This document shows, piece by piece, positions 1 to 10,663 of a stretch of 38,785 nucleotides of DNA (its first letter is position 1; the number at the start of each line of letters is the position of its first letter). The notes beneath the pieces are model-generated. The model ran no database searches, had not been told where the DNA came from, and saw nothing but the letters and a program-made list of their open reading frames with translations. The DNA lies in NCBI GenBank assembly GCA_037178675.1, contig JAYMGJ010000625.1, forward strand, positions 1 through 38,785, read 5' to 3'. Source of the stretch: Scleroderma bovista (taxonomy: Eukaryota > Basidiomycota > Agaricomycetes > Boletales > Sclerodermataceae). Made by a program: the position numbers and the translations under genes.

Positions 1-12
1 ACGTCTCGAGGA

Positions 13-1523
13 TCATCGCATATGTATCTTGGTATTCCTCCTTGAAAAGGGTATAGCAACGCTGTCGGGCGGCAGTTGTGGGGTCCCAGTGACCTCCTCA
101 CATTTGGGAAGACGAGCTAGTTCCCGTTCGGTATTCTTCGTAAAGTACATCGAGTATGTATTCCATAAGTTCCCTCCGTGGCCATGAGAATGTAGGCGAA
201 TGTAACGGTCGGATACCTGGTGGAATGGCATCTTCACACGGGCAGCTAGCTTGCTAAACATATCGTCAATCTCGTCAAAGCCCTCACTAAGGATCGAAAG
301 GACCGAGTTGGAGACACGGCCAACTAGAGATCCCTGACTGTCCTTTTCAGAGATGGCTCCTTCACTAACGTTGGTAGAGTCGGGAATGGTCAGAGTACCA
401 GAAGGAGGAACCTGACTTGTGCTTGTAGACGGAATGTTCTGCATCGCCAGCGTGGCCGGTAGAGCCGATGAGAGAAGAAATGGAAGGAACCACTATTGTA
501 CGTACCGTGTCCACAGGCTCAAAGCCCAACTTGTCGAGAGCAGCAGATGGCGCATAGCCTGGTTTAGCAGCCAGCCGAAACGGTTTTGGAAGCAGGCGGG
601 CACTAGATTCTCTGGAGAGGGTTCCCGAATGCTCTATCGCAGGCGCCTGCAGTGCAACGAATAAGACAAGAGAAAGATGGAACGATCTGTTGTACATACC
701 ATATCCACTGGCTCAAAGCCAAACCGGTCAAGAGCAGCAGATGGCGCAAGACCAGGTTTAGCGGGCAAGACGGAATTGTTTCGGAAGTGGGCGGGTACTG
801 GATTCTCGGGAGAGGGTTCCCAGACGCTCTACTGCGGGCTCCTCTGTTGAGGCCCTGCATGCGTTGACATTGGCTGACTGTTGCCGAGGCGTGTCATCGC
901 CAGCTTCCTGGGATTCCCTGTCTACAGATAGCGTGGCATCACAAATGAGCCTGTCGGCACGACGGCCTTCCAGAGGTGGAAGTTGATGACCAGTATTCCC
1001 CTCGACTTGGCGAGGGCGGTCAGATGGATGCTCTATATTTTGGGGGGGTATAGTGTCTTCGACTAGAACTTTGTATTGAGCACAAGAAGTAATCCTATCA
1101 TACTACATACCTTGGCCACAAACGGAAACGTTCGTGCTCCTCGAGGGTGGCTGGATGGTTGTCGATTGTTGAGCACCGCCGTTGGAGGGCACCTTCAGCG
1201 GCTGCATGATTGGTTCAGAAAGAAATGGATCGTCGTCTACATTTATTTCTGCGGTAGTCTGTGGCAGAGTGACTGGTGGAGCAACTGGCTTCGGCGGAAG
1301 GACGCATCTCGAACGAGACCAGTGTCTCTACGGTGGCTTTTATCCTTTGGCGTAAACGGGTTGGCGTGACGATGACTGGGGGCGTCAACTCCCGACGGCC
1401 ACCACCGACCTGTACATGAACATAGTCATCGGTGGAAAAAGCGGGTATGTCATCAGCCTCAGTGAGTGAGGCTGCCTCGACGGGATGTTCTAGGGTGGCA
1501 CTTCGCCTATCTTTTGATGTCAT
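13..1523 (-). pseudogene. Decayed multi-exon gene with C-terminal HMG-like segment
   Basis: Family not firmly recognised. Four exons can be proposed on the minus strand: 1523-1111, 1062-700, 646-506 and 438-13. They are joined by GTATGT/GTACGT..AG introns of about 50-67 bp. The first part is low-complexity, Pro/Ser/acidic sequence. The last exon holds NLWNTYSMYF followed by a charged helix (ERELARLP), which faintly resembles an HMG-box helix; this is a weak inference. Two single-base reading shifts are visible: one near 1290 between the RPSAEA and PKPVAPP segments, and one in the first copy of a duplicated exon. A product would therefore be broken. It may be a passenger of the neighbouring KDZ element, since such elements can carry DNA-binding proteins. 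The start at 1523 is the first ATG of the open segment. The gene may extend beyond the left edge through a further exon. Confidence 0.4.
506..855 (-). repeat. Tandem duplication of one exon plus its intron (period 194 bp)
   Basis: Two adjacent copies encode closely similar peptides: GTLSRESS then APSAALD then GFEPVD. Each copy ends at an equivalent splice donor (exon ends at 700 and 506). The rightmost copy has one extra base in the CTTGCCCGCTAAACC stretch compared with CTGGCTGCTAAACC, so only the left copy keeps the reading frame throughout. Confidence 0.75.
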
Positions 1524-1903
1524 CTGTAAATATTTCAGTAGAGTCTAGTATAAAACGAAAAGACTGGGCTTACCGATTGCGTGGATGCACGGACGAGTTA
1601 AACGGGGAAGGAGAGGGAAACAAAACATCCATCGGCGCGCTCAGGCTTAATACATACGAGAGCACTATTCGACGGAGAAGATCGGCTTGGATCGATTTGG
1701 TTTCATACTGATAAAACGAGTTAAAAAGAAACCGTGGATTGACGGGTGATGACGATACCTGATGGTTGTTAGCAATGGAATATACGAGCACTAGTCTATT
1801 TGGACATGAAATGAAACGAAGATAAGGAGGTGCCGAAAAGATGAGGCAGTAGGGTTGGGCGAGGGTCCCCAGAGCGCTTGTTGGGCATGTTTGCTGCAAG
1901 TGA

Positions 1904-2226
1904 GAGTATCTGTGCAGGATGAGGTTAGAGGAGGCGAGAATTTGCTAGTGACCTCTGACCTGTTTGTCGTTTCGCCATGTAGGGTTGAAACGTTGACGGG
2001 GGAGTGGTGCATGACAATGCTCTTGCACGCACCTGGTGCTTAATGATATAAATCACACTGGCAAGGCGCAGGATATCTGTGCAAGATGATGTTAGAGAAG
2101 GAAGGTGTTTTAGGGACTTCTGAGCTGTCCATACCGATCTGTCTTTCAGCCATGTAGAGTTGATGATGGGGGAGTGGTGCACGATGATGCATCACTGCTT
2201 GCACGACGCACCTAGCGCTTAATAAG
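1904..2226. repeat. Diverged direct repeat, two copies of about 145-155 bp
   Basis: Copy A (about 1904-2045) and copy B (about 2073-2226) both run from a TATCTGTGCA start, through GATGNNGTTAGAG, CCATGTAG and GGGGGAGTGGTGCA, to GCACCT..GCTTAAT. They lie in the 1.0-kb stretch between the left pseudogene and the basic-region gene. I see no coding in that stretch. The repeats may belong to a transposon end or be an independent small duplication. Confidence 0.6.
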
Positions 2227-2551
2227 ACATGTGACACCGGAAAGGACCGCAGCCAATCAGGAAGCAAATAACCGTCATACTGACTTTAAAACATGTCCGA
2301 TACACGACGATAGCTATCTTCAGAGGATCGGGATATTGTAGGATGGCCATATACACTCCCCCCATCGACTGGTTGCAAAAGGGTTGGATATTGAGCTTCA
2401 GATCTATACAGAGTTGGCACCAAAATCTGTCAATGAGCCTGTTGTTAATAACAGATCACATCACTCTTTCGGATTTGCTCAGAAACGAAAACAAAGGTAG
2501 TCGCTCGCTGAGAGAAACTGCTTGACCGGCACTGGTACACTTTGAGGTTTT

Positions 2552-3289
2552 ATGGGTCGTCGAGCTCAATATCTTACTCTTGCTGAAAGGCAAGCTGCCG
2601 AGCGTGCACGGAAAGCTCGTTATGCAGATTCTCCTCGGTATAGTATCATATTTTCCTATTGGTATGGCGCTACTCATCTGATTCCTAGCGGTAGAGTGAA
2701 GCGACAGAGCCAGAACTCTAGGGCATATCACAAGAAAGGCGGTCGTCATACAAGCAAGTCGTCACTACTATCTAACCAACCCAGGCGCCGCTGCTCATCA
2801 GTCCCTCCTTTGCCACCATCTCTGATATCATTCGCAACAATACCATTGCCTACGTCCAATCTATTTCACGAGGCATCGCACAGTGCAGATGCCTTGGATG
2901 AATCCGATCTCCACCTCTGGGAACAGGAGCCTCCGTACAACTATCCAGAGCCCATCATGACTGCACACGAGGCACGTTACACTAAGAACCTGGTAGACGT
3001 TCTGTTCGGTCGGCGCTGGAGGTTGGCTAAAGCAGTGAGGGATGGACGCGCACTGCGCTTTGCGAATGGAAAGGTTCAGGACCTCCTAGATGAGATAGTC
3101 GAGAGTCTTGTCGGGCGTGTCCACAGGTGGTCCACCATCGCTTCATGCATCACAGGGACGGAGTCGGACACTAACAGAAATAATGTGATGGCAGACTGCT
3201 GGTTACAATGGCAGGCTCGAGATATACTTATAGATAGCAAGGAGGTCAAAGCACTCGAGAACGGGGAAGATCCTTATTGTACTACATAA
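2552..3289 (+). CDS. Basic-region protein convergent with KDZ transposase
   Basis: Two exons, 2552-2637 and 2689-3289, give 228 aa across a 51-bp GTATAG..CCTAG intron. The splice joins PR to GRVKRQSQNSRAYHKK. Residues 1-50 are strongly basic with an Ala/Arg-rich helix (LAERQAAERARKARYA), resembling a bZIP-like or other basic DNA-binding region but without a leucine zipper. The rest is a Pro/Ser linker and then an acidic/helical domain (residues about 110-228). The stop codon ends one base before the stop codon of the convergent KDZ-Ulp1 gene. I recall similar short basic proteins beside Agaricomycete KDZ transposons, so I infer a passenger or accessory DNA-binding factor. No family name is certain. 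Confidence 0.65.
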   Translation: MGRRAQYLTLAERQAAERARKARYADSPRYSIIFSYWYGATHLIPSGRVKRQSQNSRAYHKKGGRHTSKSSLLSNQPRRRCSSVPPLPPSLISFATIPLPTSNLFHEASHSADALDESDLHLWEQEPPYNYPEPIMTAHEARYTKNLVDVLFGRRWRLAKAVRDGRALRFANGKVQDLLDEIVESLVGRVHRWSTIASCITGTESDTNRNNVMADCWLQWQARDILIDSKEVKALENGEDPYCTT

Positions 3290-6200
3290 CTAGCGACCAG
3301 GGACAGCGATATGAGCTATCAGGACTCGTAGATAATGGCGAAACATAGGCATATCATCTTCGTGCAAACCAGTGACATCAAACCCTCTTAAAACAGCTGC
3401 TGTCTGTGCTAAAACCCAAAGACCACAATCATAATTATTGCTTTGAATGGGTTCAGTCTTCGTATATCAGTCCCAAGGCACTCAATGGAGGGCGCAGAAA
3501 CTCACAATAACTGGCTGTGCAGTCCACGCATCAAGATCTCTTGTAGGAGCCATGACCCTCTCCGAGGCAATGCGTGACAAGCGGCCAATAAGTTGTTCCA
3601 TGTCCTAATCATACTTCAGTAGCTTCCCAACAAATAAGCTATAGCTATACCTGGATGTCCGTCTTCCAAAGTTTACATTCAGCGAGGCTGTCAAAAAGGA
3701 GTAATCGCCTGGAAGAAAGATCAATAGTGCATACCACCCAATGGCCGGTGCACGACGGCCGATGGATTGGCAGAATCCATACATCCTTCTCCCAGTATCG
3801 AGTCCATGAGGTATTTCGCCAAAGAACGTCATCGGTCGCATTGTAACGAACGCGGGGTAAGTCATGGGTCGAGAGAATGGCGCAGCGTTGAGCATTGGCG
3901 GAAAGGAAGACAGAATAAAGTAGGGCTGCGCAGCCGTTGATACATGCATCATTTAGGGGTGCATCCGCCATAGAAACGAGGTCGATGTCATCCAATTCGA
4001 ACGTTAGTCGGGGAAATCCGTCGCAAGGAGGGCGAACACGCCGGGTCCTGACAGCACACGGATAGAAGGTATCAGTAGTGGAGACGTCAATGTTTGAGTC
4101 AACGCAAAGAGGCTAGAGAGGGATGGTTAGTGAATTTTAGATGGGCGTCACAACCCTCACCGATGGGATCTGCCAATCCACGGAAATTCTCATGGGGTCC
4201 TTCTCATCTTCATCCTTGTTGTCAGAACCTTCCATATCATTAGTGACGTTGTCGAGAAGATGATCCGTCAGCGCGATCTGGCCTGGGTCCTCAAGTTCAA
4301 CATCCAATATCGTCTCCGGGTCATCTACCTCTGAAGCATGGCTATCAGAGGGCAACTCACACACGACAGGGCTAAGCCACTGCAGTGTGTGTGTGTTGGG
4401 AGATCCGGAAAGGAATGCAGCGAGCTCAGACGAGGTGTGGGCCTCACTGGCATAGCGGGCGGCGGAAACAAGGGGGCTTGGCCAACGTTCCTGTAAAATA
4501 GATATGTTCTCGTGCCGTTGCTTCAGAACGAGGTAATAAATAGAATCTAATGGAAGGTTCAACGTTACCAGCCGAAGAAGGCAACAGAACAGCGAAGCAA
4601 CAGGACTTACGTTGTGGCTGCCGCAAAGCGAGCTCGATCGCACAAAGTTCGCGCCCAAACCATCGACACAAATTGTCAGCTTCCATCCCAAGTCGGAGTT
4701 GCTCTTCATGGCAACGATCCAGCTTAAGAAGTGCTCGGATTCCCGATCTAACGTCACCATCCTTGAGCCATAACGGGATTTCTCCATGGGAGCGTGTAAT
4801 CCAAACATCTTCAAGGAGGGTCTGGTCATTGCGAAGCTCGGCAAGTTTGGTCGGGAGCGCTGTTGGTAACGGTATAGAATATAACGGATCGTACAATTCT
4901 TCGAGGAGCGCACAGTAATCGTTGAATTTGCGTATAGCAGACATCAACGCTGGCTGTCGTTTGGCAATGGCCTTGCGTGTCTGTTGGTGGAGTTTCGTGC
5001 CTGGGACAAGCTGTCAAGAAGACCGGTCTAACTCCAAAAGCACTTACCTAACGCCTTCTGTTTACCACCAACAGCGCGGTCGAGCTTATCCCACTCAAAA
5101 AAGCTTCCAATCGCGCGTTTCCGGATATTGATCTTCAGATCTCGCGCGAGGAGAAGAGTCTGAACAAACTCAAAATTGACACCGTCTAACTCTGGAAATC
5201 TGTCGTGGATGTTCAGCGAGGAATAAAGAACATCCACCTTGTTTAGCAGTCTTTCATGACCACGTTCGAGGCTTGCAAGAGCATCACGGGTGCCTTGAGA
5301 AACTGGGCCTTTTTCAATAATGGCCCGGACACCTTGTAACGCTCTCTCGGAACTGTCGAGTTCTGCCTGGAGAGCGAGAACAGTATCAAGCTCTTTCTTC
5401 AAGCGAGCAGGCGCATCTGTAGTAGTATTTCAGTATATAAACTTTGCGGTGAATTCATGACATACGCGCTCTAATGGATAACTGGGCGGAATGTTGATCA
5501 GACCATTGCTTCCGGAGCTCGGAAACATCAAGCGCACAGTGGTCCAGAACCTCCTGTGCAGCAAAACTTTGCTCCTGGATACCCTTTTTGAGACGGCGCC
5601 GGAGCCAGTCACCAAGATCAGAAACCATTTCATTTGCAACAGCGGCAGCATGGCGGTCAATCAACCAAAGTCGGCGTTGACGCTGGGAATAGGGTGTCAC
5701 AAATATGAATGACCAATCATACAGAACCTACCGAAGATGCACGCTGAATACCGATAAGCTTAATGAAGCGGGACCACAGCCGCTCTGTGCCCTCACCGTC
5801 TGACAAGCCCAAACCTTTGATGATACGAGGGTTGTAGATAAGTTGGCATGCCCATTCATGCCCATAGGCATGCATTGCAGTTGTAGCAAAGCGTATGCGA
5901 GAGGTGATACTCACACCAAGGATGTCATACTAGGAGTGGTTAATACGAACCAACGGAGTGAAGCCGGCTCATACGCACCTTCATCAAAGATCGTGCTAGC
6001 ACACACCCGATGTCATACAATATTACTACATTAGCCTCGAATGGGATAAGAGAAAAGAGGTGTTCAATGAGTGCAACGCTATATTTCTGTTGTTCGCCAG
6101 GGGTGTCAATATTGGCGAAGAAGAGTGGGATGTCATGGCGACAAATGAGTGCCATAACGCCGGTGTCATCGAAGCTATCCATTGCCGTCTTCTGCTTCTT

Positions 6201-7542
6201 ACCATCTGCGGCTTCATACGAGGTTTCGCATTGGTCAATCGCTTCATCAGGCACGACAGTGTTGCATTGTCGTGGAGGTCGCTTGCGTGCAGTATCGATT
6301 CGTCGCCCAGCACCGTCAACCTGCAGCTTGGGAAGAAAATAAACAGGATCATAGAAAGGCGGGCAATCACCCGCAGAACGTCGGTGCCGATGGTGAAAAT
6401 TGCCGTCCATGGCCACATGAATATCCCCACCGTTATTCAACGGTCGCCCGAAGTCTTGACCACCAAAACATGCAGGGCACCGCTGGGCTAGGATTGGTGC
6501 ACAGGCACCTCGGGAAAGGTGTGGGCCATGCTTGGTTGGTGACAGTGAAGGCGATGAGGGATCGGGACATGCCTTAGCAGCTAGGGTAACCCTCCGACAC
6601 TCCTGTAGTACATTGTCGACATTCTTCTCGATCTCGACCTGCAAGATGTCATACCACTGAACGGCGTGACCGAGGCTCCGACGGAACGGCTCGAGGATGG
6701 TTCCACCCTGTCAGGTTAATGTTAGATACAACTACGAGGATAATTGGATACATACCTCTTTGTTTGTGACACGGAATCCTCGTCGGGTATAGTGGGTGTG
6801 GAGCGCGGAGGCGAGAGCGTTGATTGCATCACAGGAACGCTCAAAGAGAGCGCGATAAAAGGCTAGAAGTTCGACAGATACAGCCATGCGAGGTTGGAAT
6901 GGAGTGGTAGGGAATAGGCCACTGCGGACAAGTAGCTGTGGAAGGGTGGCACATTGACAGTGCCAGACAGTGATAGACGAAAACGCTAAGAGCATTTAGT
7001 ATGATATCACCGTGTGCAGGGCATAGTAAAGACTGACAATCAAAGTACAGGCCGGTAATGTGAGTGGATTGCTTCTCACAGTCTTGCAAACAGGCGGAAA
7101 GCGAGGAGACATGTTGGGTGAGCGGCTTTCCAAGTGTCTCGTTAAGGTACTCTAGATAAGGACGAACGATGGTTGGAATGATGGACTTCCAGTTGCTGAA
7201 GAAATGGTCCAGGCGAGCACTTTGCGCGAGAGGACGGTCTGCATGTTCGTGAGCGCTGGGCTCTTCCACAATGCCCATCATTTCCGCCTCCGCGATGGAA
7301 CTTTCAGGTGCAGCATCCGGTGCCGTTTCACATGCTGAGGGTTGAGGAGCCCCCTTGTGACTGAGGAGGTCGTCGAGGTGGGCGAGAAGGCGCTGACGCT
7401 TGCTGTTTTGACCTGGAAACGAAACGAAGGTTTGAGTCTTTCGTGGGTTTTTGACCTTGCGAGGTGAAGAGAAATGGCGCCCAATCCCATTTGTCGTACT
7501 AGGGAGGGCAGCTCGCGTTCCAGACTTTGGCTTTGGGACCAT
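3290..7542 (-). CDS. KDZ transposase with N-terminal CxC1 cluster and C-terminal Ulp1 protease
   Basis: Eleven exons (7542-7038, 6985-6756, 6707-5979, 5929-5732, 5682-5466, 5416-5048, 5000-4611, 4546-4161, 4112-3651, 3604-3506, 3457-3290) join in frame to 1250 aa with no stop. A CxC1-type cysteine cluster lies near residues 169-200 (WHCQCATL..GLFPTTPF). The DDE transposase core shows MDGNF (D about 346), YDIGC (D about 477) and SDGEGTERLW (E about 534). Coiled-coil-rich sequence follows. The C-terminus is an Ulp1/C48 cysteine protease with GHWVV (H about 1132), FDSL (D about 1149) and QSNNYDCGLWV (C about 1206), so the His-Asp-Cys triad is complete. The protein would cut and paste DNA in the nucleus, and the protease may remove SUMO-like modifiers. 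The start is placed at MVPKPK; an ATG at 7587 is an alternative. Every splice phase agrees, which suggests an intact, possibly autonomous element. Confidence 0.9.
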
Positions 7543-7849
7543 AGCAGAGAAAAAGTAATCGAGATGGAAAAAGAGAAGGGAACGCACCGAAGGTTATAGA
7601 TAAGGTACATCGCGGATGTAAAGGGCCGCCAACAGCACCGAGGATGCTCTGCAGAGGAGGGAAGGACTGGACGGAGCACGGCCAGAGGGCACGTAGATCG
7701 TCGATGGATGGTGGTGAGCATGCGTGGAGGTGCGAGGAAGGGTGCGGAAGAAGCGCCAACGTCCCACGCTATCTTTAGAACCGATTCGGAAGTTGCCGGT
7801 GCGGATGGTTGGTCTGCGAGACCGGTTCTTCACGGCAAAAGAACCCTAT

Positions 7850-9326
7850 CTAAATGACCTCTATTGCTCCCGAAAGGTAGTGCCTGAGGTGGTAGTGTGT
7901 AGTATCATTGTGTCGAACACCGTCAACAATGTGTAAAATGGTGTCAAATACATTGCCTACGTTTTTCTGAGAGAACTCAAGACTGACATACCGCCCAGTT
8001 CCATATTCTCGCAATGCTGAATAGATTGCTGTACCAGCTAGGGCAAGTAGCCCACTAAGTAGTTCACCATGATCGTCGATTTGAAAGTCTGGCACGTCGC
8101 CTGGCTGAGCCCATAAAACAATGAGCAATAAGTCCATCAATGCCCGGTGTCCGAAGCGATCCGTTCCATCCTGTCATGGCTCGTCAGCTCGTTCCATTGC
8201 TATTCTGACCCACTGACCTGGTTGTACATAAACTTGTAGTCTTCGAGTAGTGCTTCAACCTTTTGTTTGTAAAGGTCAACAAGCTCAGGTGCATCGAGCG
8301 ATGAAGTTTCTGACATGCTGGGTGTCAGAAGATACGCTGACGGAACTAGCGATCACGCGGCGTTTTTGAACGATAAGCGCATTGCGGTTGTGCTCGAGAC
8401 AATTAAGGAGAGTGACTTTTCATCACAAATGGTGTCAATTGGGCGATGCATTGAATCTGTTCATGCTACCAGATTAAAGACAACTCCAAACAACATATAC
8501 TACATAGATTACCTCCCAATATTATATTCATTGCATCGCGCAATGAGGTACGAGAATGGTCGTTTGAAGCTTCTTGAGTCGGAAATGGGGACTTCGCAAA
8601 AAAATGGTAACGAAAGCGGTGTTTTGCCTCCAATATGATACGAGCTTTTGTATCATTGTCAACTGTAGGATATGTTACAGCTTCCTGAGCTGTTGTTGTT
8701 TGGTCTCCGATCGGGTGCACTTGGGAGATTTGACCTGCGGGGGGATTTTGATATGGCGCACTCGACCTGTTCCTGAGTGGACGTCGGCGAGACATGCCTG
8801 TGATTGCCACATCGCTCACTGCCTGAAATGTGGTCAGAAGTCTGGCACAATAATGAAGGTATTGAGTTACCTGGATAACACCAGAGCGCATCAGTTGTCC
8901 GCGCTCTTCTTCAATGCAACGCAGGGGTCCAAATGCGCGCACATTACGAATAGGGCCAAGTTCAGGTGGGTAAGGAGTCGAGTGGGTGATCCTTTGAGAC
9001 GGTTGGAGGAACCTTGAATGGAAACTAGAGTACGATGGATCGATGGAATGGATCGGAGTGGTTGATGAACGGATGGTATCTGCTACAAAACTCCCGACAT
9101 TACTACCACCCACGTGATCATACAATTTGATATCGTCAAGAAACGTTGTGACTTGACTATCGCCTTCTACCAAGGGGGGGTAAGCGGTTTGGGATGGATC
9201 TTGGGCGAACTCGCTGGGGATGCCGAGCTGGGATGCATTTGGGAGAAGGCATGGGTTCAGGTCACTTGCCCTTCCCGGCTTCCTAATACTCTGTTGCACA
9301 AGGTGGCATGTCAAAATATTTGGCAC
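7850..9326 (-). pseudogene. DUF6532-like basidiomycete gene with one in-frame stop
   Basis: Four exons (9326-8871, 8822-8513, 8456-8218, 8170-7850) join in frame to about 441 codons. The N-terminal 150 residues are Ser/Pro-rich and a second basic segment (MSRRRPLRNR) follows. The C-terminal domain is helical: it opens with IILEAKHRFRY..SPFP and closes with GHRALMDLLLIVLW and LALAGTAIYSALREYGTG..FSQ. That order resembles DUF6532, a basidiomycete family of unknown function; this assignment is from memory of the pattern. A single TGA at 8355-8353 interrupts it, preceded by GCG, so the ancestral codon may have been CGA. Downstream sequence stays in frame and conserved-looking, including SLVPSAYLL right after the stop. 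A recent nonsense mutation is the likeliest reading; a shorter gene from ATG 8316 is an alternative. Confidence 0.55.
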
Positions 9327-9611
9327 CGACAGAAGGCGGATGTACCCTTCGCGCTCGACTCTGCCTCATTATCGGACTGTCAGGTGGAGTGTCAGGAAGA
9401 GATGATCAGGGTCAGCGAGCAACACAATTTATTGCTATTTAACTGCCATCCAGCTTATCAGATTGGGTATTGGGTACCCAGATAGGTCGCAGGAAATCTG
9501 ATTACACGTAGAAGATATACATGAGGTACTAATCGCACATGTGAATACAATCGAAGCCGTGCATCGCCGTTATCTGATCCAAAATTACTATCAGTACATG
9601 GGCATCAGACC

Positions 9612-10453
9612 TCATGGTGAAGTCACGTACACATCTGAATCACTGGAGCTGGGGTAATGAAAAACCCCGGGGTCACTGGGTGGTTGCTCCGTGTCGCTAG
9701 AAGGAAAAATCTCCAGGGTTTCAGTCTCGGATCCCTCCGGATCACTACTGTTGGGGTCACGTCCGTCGCTTGAATACTGGGTAGTACGGGATCGTGCGAG
9801 GTCCTTTGCGTCATAAACGCCAAGAGAAACAGCAGCTTTCTCACTGCAGTTGAAGTGCGCTCGCATGTGCTCGAGTGTCGAGCATTCATTTTCCAACAGG
9901 CGCCCCGACGTCTCTCGATCGTGTGGGTAGCAATCTAAACCCTGGTCGTTGCACCAGCTCCTCCAGTATTCCAAACTCTCGAGGGAGACATCGTTTTGCT
10001 CTTTGAGGAATGTCAAAGAACGAGTGTGGAATTTCTGCCACCTCTGAAGCCTTTTGAGTTCCCAAGTCACCGCAAGGACGCGCAGACGAGTCACTTCACA
10101 GTCCGCAAATTGGGCCCTGAGAGCGTCACGAACAAGTTCCTTCGGCAACCTGTGGACTACCTCACCGAAGGTATCCTAACACCAAATGAGTCAATTATAG
10201 TGACTTGTAAAAAGTCCTTTGTTACCTTGTGGGAATCTGGGCCTCCAGCGCTGTGGGTAGTCGGAAGATACGCATCCGTAAGGGCCCTTGGCATATAGGA
10301 AGACTCCACCGATAAGACCCGCTGAGGGATTAAATAAGGTGACGTTTTGTTGCGACGGGCTGCTTTAGCTGGTGAAACAGGGCTAGCAGAAGGGCCAAAC
10401 TTCTTGGTCCTTTCCTGATCCACTGAAAGAGTACGCTTATTTAAAGGGCCCAT
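9612..10453 (-). CDS. Hypothetical protein with acidic Ser-rich tail, divergent from Plavaka
   Basis: Not recognised. Two exons, 10453-10226 and 10175-9612, join in phase to 263 aa across a 50-bp GTAACA..GTTAG intron. Residues 1-75 are basic and Pro/Ser-rich (KRTLSVDQERTKKFG, KAARRNK). The middle (about 80-190) is charged and probably alpha-helical (LVRDALRAQF, VTWELKRLQRWQ). The last 60 residues are rich in Ser, Asp and Glu. The gene starts 210 bp from the Plavaka transposase start on the opposite strand, so the two may share a promoter. A role as a transposon accessory protein is inference from position only. GTACGT just before the stop could be a further splice donor, so the 3' end is uncertain. 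Confidence 0.5.
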
Positions 10454-10663
10454 AGGTCTTTAATTACTCACCTCCTCGCCCGCCTGTAGAATCTAGAGGA
10501 TTAACGGTCCTCTCAATTGGCAGAAACGCATGTGGCGAGCTTGACCTAACAGATTGCATCAGAACCACTGTCGTTTAGATGAGGGGCGGAAGTGGGTTGT
10601 GATTGGCGGAGCTTGAAAGACTTAGAGAATTTCTTCCTCACACTCCGACGATTGTGGTACACA

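Noticed and set aside
1..10453. TET/JBP oxygenase gene, known to accompany some fungal KDZ elements
   Set aside because: No segment with the expected spaced His-Asp..His pattern and double-stranded beta-helix-like sequence was seen.
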